A stretch of 64,000 nucleotides of DNA from Symbiodinium natans (GCA_905221605.1 CAJNDS010002449.1:60001-124000); one strand, 5' to 3'. Positions 21,261 through 33,110 are shown, counted from the stretch's first letter. Notes: generated from the letters alone by a model not told the origin. Made by a program: numbers and translations.

Positions 21261-23020
21261 CTGGTGGCAGTTTCGCCCTCTACTGTAGTGCCTCAGCTTG
21301 TCGAGGTGTCGTGCGCTGCGATGAGTGAGGGACTTTGAGTCTAGGGCCCGTAACGGCCGGTGATTTCACCTGAACTTCGTGCCTAGCAAGCCGTCGAGAG
21401 TCTAGATGCAGGAGTCTGTGTTTGAGAAACTCGGATTTTGGAATCCGGTTCAAAAGCACAGCCATGGACCCACGAAGAAACATCGCTGGGTACGAGGCTT
21501 CTAGAGGCTTACTTCTTTGGAGCATCGATGCGTTGCGTTGAGGCAATCCACTGGCTTTACGGGCGGTAGGTGCTCCTATGATGAAACGCAATCTACCCCG
21601 TCAAAGGGGGGAGGCCGCTTGCAGTGCAATGTCAAGAGGTAGAGCAGGGTAACAACCCAATTATGATGGCTATGAAGCTGAAGAGAAGGCATAAACATCC
21701 GAGAAGTCCACAAGTCACAAGCTGTCAAGTCTGAACCAGGGTCCCTCCTGCTGGGGCTTTGGCAGCCGACCGGTTCTGAAGCAGCGACTGGTCAAAGTGG
21801 TGTGACAGACACTAATTTGACTGTCAAGTGGGAAGAAACATGGCCAGTGAATTTGCATCTGATACCCCTTTTAAGACGTGTGGATGTGGAGGCTTAGAAC
21901 ACTGGACCTGGACCACCAAACGGAATTTGGGATCTGGGGGCTGAAGTTTCAGGACTCAGGCTCTCCGAGACCCTGAACTGAGGGGATACCCAGTCCAGAA
22001 ACCACAAGCCAAAGACGAATGAGTACTACATGTCGCGAAGCTGCCCCGCCTTCTCGAACTTCTTTCCCTCCTTGATCATCTGCCTTCGGTGACTTAACAG
22101 AACGAAAATACCAGCATCAGACTCCGTCCGGGAACTTTACAGAGACTTACAGAGTAGACGCCAAACAAAGCACCACATCAAGCCCCAGATCAAGCCACGG
22201 AACTACCGGCTGCAACCCCCTTCATTTTTCGATACCACTGCAACAATTTGCAACAATCTCGACAAGAAGTCATGAAGGTTCGGGTCCCCGAACCTTTGCA
22301 GCAAGCCCCACAATATGAGTCAGAGATTTCAGGACTTCGGGGTTGAGCAGCCGGGTTTCCCGACATTTTCGCTCGGTGATCGCGGTCGGCCTGCGAATCG
22401 GGCTCAAACCTCAGCGAGCAGCCGAGCCCTAACCTTGCGACGGGTATTTGCCTGGTTGAGGTGGGGTGTAAAAATCGGGAATTGAAAGGTTCTTGATAGG
22501 GCTCGTCATCCGGATGGAGTAGCAGTGAAAAGGCAGCAGCGGAGCAGCGGCCGCAATTCGTTCAACATACTGCTCATGTCGTCTCATGCACATTCATCGA
22601 ATCCAGCTTGGAGCCCCGGAGGTCTCGCAACAACTTGCCAGCTGCATCGCCTTTGTCGCACACCTTCAACCGCAAGCTCACAGCTCACATTTCATCTTCG
22701 GACCTTCCTTGAAGACCTCTTTCAAAGCGAACCACGCCTCTCCTCTCCCACACCCGAACCTGCTCGACTAACCGATTTCACTGATTCGATGTGCCCCGAC
22801 TTGCCTAAAAGCTGAAACCGCCGACCATATAGCCCAGGTCCCACACGCTTCATCCTCGCAGCCCGGCCGCGCATCGGTCGTGGAACCCTGAGAGTCTTAT
22901 CTTAAACCTCAGGTCTTTCCCTCATCTTTGTCTCAGGCTTAGGCGTAGCGCTTCAAGGATTTTGGGGCGGCGGGGGGGGGGGTTTGGGTGGTCGAGAAGT
23001 TCGTGAGGTCGGCACACTTG
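21261..23020. other. no supported gene
   Basis: Short frames on both strands only. A plus frame at 22704-22815 (LRTFLEDLFQSEPRLSS) and antisense alternatives are equally weak. A run of ten G lies near 22973. Confidence 0.35.
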
Positions 23021-23029
23021 TTCGGTGAG

Positions 23030-23165
23030 CCAGATGGCCCCCACCTGTATATCTTTGCCTTCTACCACGCTTCTACCGAAGAACACGTGAAGCCTGGGCG
23101 TCCCAGCACCGCCAATACAAGAGGCCTTTGATGTTTCAACCGTGACGCCCACAACTTGCATAAAG
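23030..23165 (-). CDS. candidate exon next to the GT tract, unidentified
   Basis: The minus frame, just downstream of the CA-repeat frame, reads VVGVTVETSKASCIGGAGTP and then LHVFFGRSVVEGKDIQVGAI. It may start at an ATGCAAG acceptor near 23155. The continuous CA-repeat frame above it is not protein. No domain recognised. Confidence 0.3.
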
Positions 23166-23258
23166 CAAAGGAAGCCGAGTCCCAAACCAGCGCTCCCCTC
23201 TTGTGCGGGACGTTCACGCCGAACCTCGCGCAATATTCCGTCGGAAACGACCGGCGTA

Positions 23259-23364
23259 CGTGCGGGTGGGGGTGCGGGTGGGGGTGTGGGTGTGGGTGTG
23301 GGCGTGGGTGTGGGCGTGGGTGTGGGCGGGAGCAGAGGCGCGCCCGCGCAAGCGCGCGCCCGCG

Positions 23365-23414
<50 letters not shown>

Positions 23415-23452
23415 GGTGTGTGTGTGTGTGTGTGTGTGTGTGATGTGTGTGT

Positions 23453-23486
<34 letters not shown>

Positions 23487-23715
23487 GTGTGTGTGATGTG
23501 TGTGTGTGTGTGTGTGTGTGATGTGTGTGTGTGATGTGTGTTGTGTGATGTGTGTGTGATGTGTGTGTGTGATGTGTGTGTGTGATGTGTGATGTGTGAT
23601 GTGTGTGTGTGATGTGTGATGTGTGATGTGTTGTGTGATGGTGATGTGTGATGTGTGATGTGTGATGTGTGATGTGTGATGTGTGTGTGGTGTGTGTGTG
23701 TGTGTGTGTGTTGTG

Positions 23716-23751
<36 letters not shown>

Positions 23752-23806
23752 TGTGATGTGTGATGTGTGTGTGTGTGTGTGTGATGTGTGTGTTGTGTGT
23801 GTGTGT

Positions 23807-23858
<52 letters not shown>

Positions 23859-23874
23859 GTGTGTGTGTGTGGTG

Positions 23875-23954
<80 letters not shown>

Positions 23955-23974
23955 TGTGTGTGTGTGTGTGGTGT

Positions 23975-24033
<59 letters not shown>

Positions 24034-24096
24034 TGTGTGTGTGGTGTTGTGTGTGTGTGTGTGTGAGTGTGTGTGTGTGTGATGTGTGTGTGTGTG

Positions 24097-24128
<32 letters not shown>

Positions 24129-24438
24129 TGTGTGTGTGGTGTGTGTGTGTGTGGTGTGTGTGTGAGTGTGTGTGTGTGATGTGTGTGTGTGTGTGTGTGT
24201 GTGTTGTGTGTGTGTAGTGTGTGTGTGTAGTGTGTGTGTAGTGTGGTGTAGTGTTGTGTGTGTGTGTGTGTGTGTGTGTAGTGTGTGTGGGTGTGTGTGT
24301 GTGTGTGTGGTGTGTGTAGTGTGTGTTGTGTGTGTGTGTGTGGTGTTATGTGTATGTGTTTAGTGTGTGTGTGTGTGTGTGTAGTGTGGTAGTGTGTGTG
24401 TGTAGTGTGTGTGTGTGTAGTGGTGTGTGTGTGTGTAG

Positions 24439-24469
<31 letters not shown>

Positions 24470-24475
24470 TTGTGT

Positions 24476-24513
<38 letters not shown>

Positions 24514-24532
24514 GTGTGAAGTGTGTGTGTGT

Positions 24533-24576
<44 letters not shown>

Positions 24577-24680
24577 GTGTGTGTGTGTGTGGGTGTGTGG
24601 GTGGGTGGGTGGGTGGGTGGGTGTGTGGGTGTGTGGGTGTGTGTGTGTGTGTCTGCGTGTATGTGTGTGTGTGTGTGGGT

Positions 24681-24723
<43 letters not shown>

Positions 24724-24820
24724 GGTGGGTGCGTGCGTGCGTGTGTGGGTGGGTGCGTGCGTGCGCGCGTGTGCGTGCGGGTGCGCGCGCGCCTACGTGG
24801 GTGCGTGGGTGTGTCTCATG
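23259..24820 (+). repeat. 1.5 kb GT (CA) microsatellite
   Basis: The plus strand is almost pure G/T, mainly (TG)n, with GTGTGATG variants at 23440-23770, GTAG variants at 24210-24430 and GGGTG variants at both ends (23260-23330, 24590-24790). The flanks contain alternating CGCGCG. The 660-codon His/Thr frame across it is an artefact. Alternating purine-pyrimidine DNA of this length can adopt Z-form. Confidence 0.97.
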
Positions 24821-24829
24821 TGCGCCCTT

Positions 24830-27100
24830 GCCACTGACAAAAAAAGGGTTTGCGGCAGCTGTAGATGGGCTTTCTATACTTTTGCAGAGTTCAACATCAG
24901 GCACATCAATCTGTTAATCTCTGGAAGATCAGGATTGACGGTTGATGTTTAGCTAGCCTCGAGAATTCTTCCTTTTTGCGCAAAAAAGGTCGAGCACACA
25001 TTGGAGATCTGTCCCTTTCACAGAAGGCATGAAGTTGGCTTTGTCTTACAGAACATCACCACATTGAGCTCAGCACACCGGGGGTACTGTGCCATCTCTC
25101 GGTTTGTAGCAGATGCACGTGGAAGACTGCAGTCTACAGCGCCTCACATATCTTACCTCTAAATTCAGGGAGCCTTCGAAGCCAAAGCAAGTTTCAAAAG
25201 GAGTCGGCCGCATGCTAAGCTCACAGCATGGCGGCCTCGACAGCGAGTCTCAAGGCAAAGGGCTCAAGGGTTAAAGGCCCCATAAGGCCCCTCAACCCTC
25301 AACCCTAATGCTCTAGAAATCTACTACTCATTCCAAGCGTGTGAAGCAAGCGCCATGTCTGCAAGCAAGGAAGGCCAGATAATCGCAGGCCAGCAAGGGC
25401 ACCAGCGATCCAAACAGTTGTGCAGGGAGGACCAGGGAGATGCAGAGTGTCAAAGGCCACAAGGGGCAGGAGATCAACTGTTTCTGCCACACTGTGGCCA
25501 TGCCCCGCAGTGTGCTATCGCCGATTACTCCCTCAGCAGGGCGTGGAAACTCCAGTAGGTCGCCTAAACGCTGCCTATACTGGTCTCTGGCCTGGGTGTG
25601 TTGAAGGCTTAAATGGCTCGAAGTGCATAGCCGCTTCCCTTGGTTCGTCTCCTTCGGAGCTTCACCACACACGTTGTTTGTCAGTTTAAGTCGCCTGCGC
25701 CCACAAGGTGACAAAGGCGTCCACTATGCCGCGTCTGTGAACTCTAATTCTTGCTGGCGTGTGTGCACTCTGTTTTGCTTGCATATTGCACATCGTTGGT
25801 CACTGTGCAGGTGCACATCGTTGCACAGCGTCTGCCATTAGCTGCTCGGGCAAGTCATGGAACCTCTTAAACCCATGTGAACCCACCCGAACCCACCGAA
25901 GATGCGAGCAAATCGAGTTCAACTAGAAAAACCCAGGGAAGCTTGAGGGTTTCGTAGGGTTTCGAGCAGGTTGCGCAGTAGCTTTGGAGGCTGAGCGCAT
26001 CCTGCCTGTGCCGAGTCGGGCGCAACCGCAAACAGGAAGGCTCAATCATCTACATGCACACTGTGTGCAGTTCATCCTACGCGGATACCCTGCCCCCTCG
26101 TCTAAGCTTGAGTCAGCAAGAGGAGGGCAGGACTATCGTAGGGTTGACTTAACCAAGCTACTAGGTCTGCTATGCGGCTTTAGCCGGATTGGTGCCAAAC
26201 CACTCAAGGTAGGACATCGTTCTCTCCCTTGCGTAGCAAGTTGACTTCTAGCTTATGCCACCATTGGTGACAGGAGGTTATGTTCTCTGAGCATGATCAG
26301 CCGCAAGCGTCATGACATCATGACATGTCATGGCCCTTCGGTCACTGCGTGTCAACCAACAATGTAGCACGGCAAAAGTCAGCTGCACTCCAACGGGTCC
26401 CTATCCCAGAAAAGGCTGCTTGATCTCTGTGGCAAGCTGCTTCTTGACTGCCTGATGCTGTGACTGACACTGTCCATGAGCCTCAAACAACTCGTACCCA
26501 GGTGCCCCAGGAGAGATCTCTTGACTGTTGACATCTTGGTTTTCTACTTTATAGACAAACAAACGGAGTACCACGGTCCCTACACGCTCAACCTGGGCAC
26601 AGTGAGGCTCAGGGTTTCTGGTCCCAAGTGTCCACTCTCAAGCTTGGGCTCCAGCATCAGTAGGGTTTCTGCTTCAGATCAGTCGACTGTTGGTGGGTGG
26701 GATTCCGGATGAGGAGTTCCTACCTGTGCAACTCGCTCTGCAACCGCCATGAGCCCTGATTTGCAACCGGGCTCGTGGATTTCAAATCCCCAACAGTCAG
26801 GAAAAACACCGAGAACTGCTTGGAACCCGAGAAAGGACCAGTCAGCATGCTTTTGAGATTGTTGGGTGGGTCAACGTCTACCGGTTCTTCTGTAGCCATG
26901 TGTGTTTGCTATCCGGGTGCGGAACGCTTATGGTCAACAAACAAAGCTCGCTGGCAGGATTTCGAAAACTAAGCTCTGGCTGGGGTTTGAGATGATCGCC
27001 CTAACAGTGCGGACCATTGTTTTCTCCGAATCCCATGGCGCGACGAGCATCAAGACGTTGGCCGCTCGCACGAAGCCAGCAAAGCCCTCTGGTGCACCCA
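24830..27100. other. mostly unassigned
   Basis: Apart from the candidate exon at 25305-25560, only short frames. Contains a CCCTAA-like patch near 25292-25308 and a 14-base perfect palindrome at 26319-26332. Confidence 0.35.
25305..25560 (-). CDS. candidate membrane-type exon, unidentified
   Basis: The minus frame reads RLGDLLEFPRPAEGVIGD, then GMATVWQKQLISCPLWPL and a hydrophobic run (TLCISLVLPAQLFGSLVPLL) like a transmembrane helix, ending in a stop at 25305. No flanking exon assigned. Confidence 0.3.
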
Positions 27101-27134
27101 TTTAATCGTTTCCCCCTAATATTAAACGGGGGGT

Positions 27135-27174
27135 CCCTAAACCCTAAACCCTAAACCCCCCCCCCCCCCCCAAT
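27135..27174 (+). repeat. telomere-like repeat followed by poly-C
   Basis: Three CCCTAAA units running into about 13 C. Confidence 0.7.
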
Positions 27175-27295
27175 AGAAATTCGAAATGTGTTTTTATTAT
27201 TAGGGCGGGGTTTTTATCGAAATGCCATGTTCTAGACTCCAGATTTACTAAAGTAATCAAGTACTGAAGTGTGGGGTAACCTGAAAGAAAGAGAC

Positions 27296-27296
<1 letters not shown>

Positions 27297-27344
<48 letters not shown>
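27297..27344. repeat. (GA)24 microsatellite
   Basis: Uninterrupted AG dinucleotides. Confidence 0.9.
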
Positions 27345-27348
<4 letters not shown>

Positions 27349-27559
27349 CTCAACTCTTGCAGAACAGCAAGGCTCAGACCCCCCAACCCTAAACCCTCTC
27401 AGGGTTTTATTGGTGTTGAAGGATTTCTTGGAGGCCTGAACCCCCCCCCCCCTAATTCGGAATAGGGTTTAAAAGGCGGGCTCGGTTTCGGGAGGTTTTT
27501 CCGGAAAGTATTTTTAGTATTAGGGGGGTCTTTAATAAAAAGGGGGAAGCGATTACAGC

Positions 27560-28550
27560 CTTAGAGCTACGCTCTGCTACATAGCTTGCCACCTATTTAG
27601 AACATCAACACGTTCCCCACTACTTCACACTACCGACAACATGTGTGCCTCTTGCTGAAAGGTCTGGCCCCGTGTCGCTGACCGGTGAGATGAGTTCGTA
27701 AAGTTGTGAGGAAAGGGGGACGCCTGACGAGCTGAGCTTAGGGTTTGGTGTACAAGGCTTGGTTTAATCTGTTGTCGCTGTTCGTGGCTCGGGGCCCCTC
27801 CTCTTAACAACCTTATATGCTTTGTTTGTGCTACTTGCCAAGCAGCTGTGAGACGCGGCAAGGCTCACTTTCTGAGTCTTTTGGGAAGGATGCGAGAAGG
27901 CTTGTTCATTTTTGTGGATGATTCTTATCTTCATCCCAGACTCACACAGGTTGCTCAGACGAATTAGAAACCCATCAGCTAAAGCCGGTCTCAGACACCA
28001 GGCATGGGTGGCGGACCTCGTGACGACGTGGTTCGGGCTGTGGGAACACAGTCTACAAGGCTACGGTTGCGCTTTTTTTGGCCTAGTCACCTGCCACGCT
28101 CTACTGGTACAACGTAGGGTTTCAGGGTCCAGCAAGGTTGGAGTTTCATGCGTTTTTTCAACATGGTTCAATCTGAGTCTCAAAAAGCACATCATCCTCG
28201 CCATCTGACAAAAGGCTCTTTGAACCCAGGTCTTCGAATAACAAAGGAAAGAGTGTGTGAGGACGTCGTTGGAGGTCCTGAACCCCCATAACAGTTGAAG
28301 CTTCAAGCTGTGTACAGGGCTTTAGCCAACCAAGTCTTATCATTGCCGCGCTCTGTGATGAACCCTCGGTACTCTTTCAGACGCAGAGATCATTCGTCCG
28401 TGAGACGCGAACGCAGCCTTAACCTTCCATCAAACTGCCAGCAGCACGTGTAATTACAACTCGCCAGCCACCACAAGAATTTTGCGTAACACAAACGCTG
28501 CAGTTTTTCTGCAGAGGACCAAGAAACTTTTTCAATCTCCACCGACAGCA
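27560..28550. other. no supported gene
   Basis: Short frames on both strands, none with a domain or clear splice sites. Confidence 0.35.
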
Positions 28551-28551
28551 G

Positions 28552-28990
28552 ATGAAAGGGCCGGAGCTACGCTATGCGCTGCTTCTTTGCGCCCTCACCA
28601 TACTTGGAGTAGTCCACGCAGCGGCAGTTCTTCATGCCGCACTTCCTGAGATCTGCTGCCGTCGTTCTGAAATTACAGCTTCAAGCACTGAACCTAAGGA
28701 ACATCACAGTCAACCCCCCTGGGCTAAGTGTTGCAGCAGCACATCCCAACAAACCCCAGGACGCAAGAGAGGAGGTCAACCACAGACATGTTCAGGTATG
28801 ACAGCTTCACATGTCGATGCAGGAGTGCTTCGAAAAGCAAGAAGTCAGTGTTCCCAGAGGCAGTGGCCAGTGACGGTGCGAGCACTTTCCATGCACAGGT
28901 GCATCAATCCTTCAACTGCTATCCTTCAAGCTCATTAGCTTGTCTCAATCTTGCCATTCCTCCATCATTCGACGTTTTGAACGACAAGTC
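28552..28990 (+). CDS. possible secreted protein (signal peptide plus exons), strand uncertain
   Basis: The ATG at 28552 starts MKGPELRYALLLCALTILGV, a good signal-peptide shape. Downstream plus frames read DMFRYDSFTCRCRSASKSK and, after an acceptor-like TGCACAG, VHQSFNCYPSSSLACLNLAI up to a GTAAGT donor near 28993. The antisense strand offers a rival: an acceptor CTCAG at 28646-28650 and an exon 28567-28645 reading KCGMKNCRCVDYSKYGEGAK with a stop. Only one is likely real, and I cannot choose firmly. Confidence 0.33.
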
Positions 28991-28999
28991 AGGTAAGTC

Positions 29000-30400
29000 A
29001 GGTTAGTTACGGGCAGTTCTTGAGCTGAAGCCATGATCTGAGGTTGCGTGGGTGTAGGTCCTCAGGTCCTCCCTCGCTGAGAAGGGTGTGTGATTTACAC
29101 TTTCAGGTGTCTGAACCTCGAACCCTAAACCCTGACAACATCAATGGCCCAATGCAGCCACAGGTCCGGCAGAACTCTCCCTTCATGGCCAGCATCATCC
29201 TCGGGGCGCTCCACTGGAAGCAAAGGGCTCCGTGACTCGGTGGCTCAGTGCTTCAACGCATGTTCTGGCCAACTGGCCGGGCCATGGGCCTCCTTTGAGA
29301 GCTTGAGAAGAATATGTCTTTTTTAGGACCTCTAACCCTGAACCAAGTCCCAACCTGCATCTGGATCCCTTCAGCAAAGTCAGGCATGGCAGGGTGCTCA
29401 CGTCGTCTCGGAACTCACAATAAACATGGATGGAGATGTTTTCAGGGCCTGTAGCTGTAGGGGACTTAGGTATGTTGCAGCGGCAGCGTCCTCTTGTCAC
29501 CCTCGGATTGCTCTTCGGAGTAGTCCAAGATCCTAGGGTGCACAAAGGTTAGCCGACACCATGGCTGCAAAATGGAGACTTAGGGGGTTTCGCTCGTGTT
29601 GAGTACGGAAAATGAGGGTTTGGCATATTCAAACATCTCTCTCTCTCACACACACACCCCTCTTACACTGTACGTGATGTCGTCGTCCTAAAGACATCCC
29701 CATGCCCCCTTTCGGACCATGCATGGCCTGTGCTTGTTAGCCACTGCAGCCACGGCACTTTTGGGGCTGTGTTCTCGAATATGCGCCGTCCACCTTGGCT
29801 ATGCTCGTACAATCGTAGGCTTCTGGACGCGACATGGAGTTCCGACCTGCGACAGAAGCAGCTGAGAAGGTCCTTTCAGACAGGGCAGAAACACATACCT
29901 GAACATACCCTCTACGGTGATACTTTATTGTTTGGACTGGGACACTTTAAAACACAAAAAAGATCTAGATGTGGTTTCCTGCGTGGACTTGGTTTCTAAA
30001 CAATATTATGAATGTCTTGAATGTTTTACAATTTGTAAACTGAAAGAAGCACGAGAAGCTGGAGATGGTAAATTTCAATGCTTTAAGTTGTATAACTTCT
30101 GCTTCTCATGCTTTTCATCCCAATCTCTCTTGTGAATGCTTCCCCCCCCAACTACAACCACACAGCGAGGCATCGACCAGCGTGCTCTTCGCAGTGTCCG
30201 CAGAGATCTTGTCCTCCGGGGTGGATCAAAAAGTAGATTCAGTAAACGCGCCACCCTCCAGGTGACCCAACTCAACCAAAGGACCATATGCAAAGTTCTC
30301 ATCGTGAAAGCTCGATCAACGCAGCCTAAAGTAGAGTCAGATTGAAACCTCGGGAAGACTTTACATGCTCCCGCAATACGATTGCTAGGACCACAACCTC
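29000..30400. other. unassigned
   Basis: Contains a CCCTAAA patch at 29118-29134 and a short CT/CA-repeat at 29636-29658. 29917-30130 is AT-richer, with a plus frame (DLVSKQYYECLECFTICKL) that looks somewhat protein-like. A minus frame at 29440-29380 (ENISIHVYCEFRDDVSTL) is also possible. None confirmed. Confidence 0.3.
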
Positions 30401-30413
30401 TACAGTAAGCATG

Positions 30414-30533
30414 CTAGAGAACCAAAGAGCCCCCACATGCGAAAGCCACCCTGTCCTGATATTCCAAGAGGGCCTTCTGTGAGTCCGTGTCTGTGACGCG
30501 CGTGTTGTTCAAGTGCAACTGCTGGGCGCCGGC
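30414..30533 (-). CDS. C-terminal exon, possibly leucine-rich-repeat-like
   Basis: A TTTGCAG acceptor ends at 30534. The 39-codon frame reads AGAQQLHLNNTRVTDTDSQK, then ALLEYQDRVAFACGGSLVL and stop. The QLHLNNTRVT core resembles one leucine-rich repeat strand, but a single unit is not diagnostic. A candidate preceding exon at about 30660-30785 (VELNGLIFAPSPSSAKCVQT, ISEALAILCKQW) lies on the same strand. Confidence 0.45.
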   Translation of the reverse strand, partial: AGAQQLHLNNTRVTDTDSQKALLEYQDRVAFACGGSLVL

Positions 30534-30659
30534 CTGCAAAATATTCCAAAAGCTCCAGATGACCATCGTTTGGGTTCTGGGGGGCTCTTTGGATTTGGGG
30601 TGCCCGGGTCTTTGTGATGGTGGATTTGCGAGGCTTAAGGGGTGTGGGTTCGAAAGGTT

Positions 30660-30785
30660 CGTCTCCCACTGTTTGCACAGGATAGCCAGGGCTTCAGATA
30701 TCAAAGCTGCGGAGGACGTTTGAACACACTTTGCCGAACTGGGGGATGGAGCGAAGATGAGCCCGTTCAGCTCAACTTGCGAAAC
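30660..30785 (-). CDS. candidate internal exon, unidentified
   Basis: After a CGCAAG acceptor the minus frame gives VELNGLIFAPSPSSAKCVQT and SSAALISEALAILCKQWE. Its position suggests the gene ending at 30414. Donor not fixed. Confidence 0.38.
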
Positions 30786-30835
30786 AATGAGCTGGAGCAT
30801 CTATTAACTTATTAACGAACCCCTCCCAGGGCCCC

Positions 30836-30943
30836 TCAATCCTTGATGGCCAAGGCCGCGAAGTCACCAAACTTCTGGTCCGGCATCTTCGTTCCGGCTT
30901 CCTGCGCTGCTCCGCAAGGGTCGGCTTGGGAGAGTTGGGGAGC
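30836..30943 (-). CDS. C-terminal exon of an unidentified gene
   Basis: An AACCAG acceptor ends at 30944. The frame reads APQLSQADPCGAAQEAGTKM, then PDQKFGDFAALAIKD and TGA at 30836-30838. It may be the last exon of a gene immediately upstream of the 30.4 kb gene, or splice onward before the stop. No domain visible. Confidence 0.42.
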   Translation of the reverse strand, partial: APQLSQADPCGAAQEAGTKMPDQKFGDFAALAIKD

Positions 30944-30949
30944 CTGGTT

Positions 30950-32780
30950 TCAACATTCGACTGCGTGGTCGCGGGACCTCAGGACCTCTACAAGCAAAAC
31001 GCAGCTCAACCTGGAAATCCCGTGGACGTGCAAAGAGCATGTTTCACGTGAAACAATTGCGAAAGAAAAGCTCTCATCAGCTGAAGGCGTCCTCAGGTCG
31101 CGTGGGCGTCATGTTTTTCTGAGCTGCTCGAGCTTCGCCGCGCCGGATTTTGAACCTTCCGCAATGCACTCCCCTCAAGTCTCGCAATGCACTTCCCTAA
31201 AGTGTCACAACAGTGGTGCGGCAACCCTGGAACAAGTTCCTGAACTGGTGCCCCTGTGCTCAGAAAATATTTTTGGAGAGATACATGGTTGATTTGCCTC
31301 TTCAATGCAGCCAAGTTTCATGTCACCATGACCTGCTGATGCTCAAGGTTCTGCGTACTTCTGTAAATGTAGTCTCCCTCTCTCTCTGCCGCTGCATCCA
31401 GAGGGTCCAGCAGCGCCAGGCAACGCATGAGGTGAATACAATCAAACCAGGAGTTATAAGTTCATCTTCAACGAATCACTGGCCAACTTCTCCAATACAC
31501 GTGCTGATGATTGTGGTTCTGAACATGCAAACTCTTTTCGCGAAAAGATTCTTCGTTGCTTTCTGATACTACTGGTAATGGTTTCTTGCCAGACAAAGAT
31601 ATGTCCCCAGCGTCACAAACTCAGCTCTGCCCAGCCTGTTGAATAGAAGCGCTTCATCTCGGCTGGATCCTCGGTCAACGAAGTTGACCCAAGTGGGTTG
31701 GGCACGGACGGTGGCTTCGCGATCTATAGCCTATGGCTTCCTCGAAGCCGAACTCATTGCCCCCCACGGGCGCACCACGCTGCTCGGGCTACTTAGCTTG
31801 CGGCCGTCATGTTGAAAATGGGGCCCGTCCCGCCTGAGTCAATGGGACTTCATCAGAAGCAGGTATGGCTTTGAAATAGAGCTAGAACTCCTGCTAGCAC
31901 GGCTTTTGTAGCTACCAGTAGATGAGATTTTGCAGCTAGGCGCAATTCTTGTCATAATTTGTGCGTAGTTTGACCACGGCTTGTGCACGGCCATGGTGCT
32001 TGGTGCACTTTTTGCGATTGGAGTGGGTGGGCGACTGGGGAATGCGTCTGTCCATGATGCGAACAGGCCGTTCTGGCTTCAATCTATACATGTGTGAGTC
32101 TGGGTGTGAGGTTGTTGGGGTTGTTGGTTCGGCTCTGTCCCCTCACCCCACACCTCGCCCGAAACTGATACTACTGGACCGAGTCGACCTGGTATCAGGG
32201 CAGCCAAGGGGCCATCTTCTTCAATGCTGCTGTAGACTGACTTTGTCTTCGCCTCCGAGCAGGTGCTTTGAACTTCAACCCATTGATGGCAAGTAAGAAG
32301 AAATCAGATGGTGATAGCCGCAGCAACAAATCTGATGAGATTCATCATGCCATAGTATCCCAAAGCCTAGTTACAGATAATGTTTAAATGCGAAGGCTGA
32401 TACGCAATCTAGTTTGACAATAGCACTTATAACGGTAAAGCTCATGATAAAATATGAACTACTTTGTTCCAAGGCTTAGCTTAGGTCAACTTAGACACGC
32501 CGCGTTTGTCGCAATAGGCCGACAGATACATCTGCCGGCCTGGCTCACGAGAGCTTGCACTGCACACCTTGAACCATTCTCCCATACCCAACATGTGAAT
32601 ACCACATGTCGGATCGTCTGGCAAACCCTCATACACCGTTTAAATATCCTGGCTCGCAATGCGGTGAGGCCTTGCGTCCAACCTGGGCACAAGAAAGATA
32701 CAAAATATTCAAAGACAACGGCCATGGCAGATGTCTTACAAAGCCCTCGTGCGGCGATCTAACTGACTCTGGCGACATAG
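30950..32780. other. unassigned
   Basis: Frames on both strands near 31680-31800 (plus YGFLEAELIAPHGRTTLL; minus GGNEFGFEEAIGYRSRSH) compete and neither is confirmed. The stretch 32300-32470 is AT-rich. Nothing recognised. Confidence 0.3.
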
Positions 32781-32789
32781 CTAATTAAG

Positions 32790-32990
32790 GAACATTTTGG
32801 GGGCTTCGAGTTCAGGATGTTTAACGCCTGGGTGCGTGAAGAGTCGGGGTCGAACTGCACGGCTTCAGGACTGGTCGCGTCTGGGGACAGCAGCCAAGTC
32901 CAAACAAGAAGCCGAAGCGTGCCCAAAAAGAGCCACGCACCTCCCACCCCAAGCGCAACCAGCACGACTCGCTCTATGGTTCCGCCCCTG
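32790..32990 (-). CDS. candidate exon with one transmembrane helix
   Basis: After an acceptor-like GCCCAG the minus frame reads ERVVLVALGVGGAWLFLGTL, continuing LRLLVWTWLL, a clear transmembrane-length segment. The polar stretch SPDATSPEAVQFDPDSSRTQ follows. It could follow the exon at 33760-34020 in one membrane protein gene. Confidence 0.4.
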
Positions 32991-32999
32991 GGCGGCTAG

Positions 33000-33110
33000 G
33001 ACTCCTAGTTCAGTCAGAGCACGAGAAACGACACTATGCCAAGGTCCAAGGTGCAAAGTGGAGCGCGCCTTTCCTGCCGAAAGCTGCAGCGATTCTTCGG
33101 TTGCCAATTG
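33000..33110 (-). CDS. candidate exon, unidentified
   Basis: The minus frame reads ATEESLQLSAGKARSTLHLG and then HSVVSRALTELGVLAAQG. It lies between the two neighbouring minus exons, but its frame does not run directly into the transmembrane exon, so an unresolved short intron or error would be needed. Confidence 0.28.

Larger units (their letters stand above)
27105..27556. mobile_element. inverted-repeat-bounded segment with nested simple repeats
   Basis: The left end reads TAATCGTTTCCCCCTAATAT. The reverse complement of the right end reads TAATCGCTTCCCCCTTTTTA; both continue into TTAAA and a G/C run. Between them are telomere-like units, a C13 run, a (GA)24 array and a second AGGGTTTTATTGG-type patch. 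No coding capacity. A non-autonomous or composite element is inferred; no target-site duplication found. Confidence 0.4.

Noticed and set aside
23259-24820. CRISPR-like array
   Set aside because: Simple sequence without distinct repeats and spacers; the eukaryotic context also argues against it.
22922-24904. 660-codon His/Thr minus frame, and several Cys/Val plus frames, across the GT tract
   Set aside because: Translation of a dinucleotide repeat; no codon structure beyond the repeat. Only the part at 23030-23165 has protein texture.
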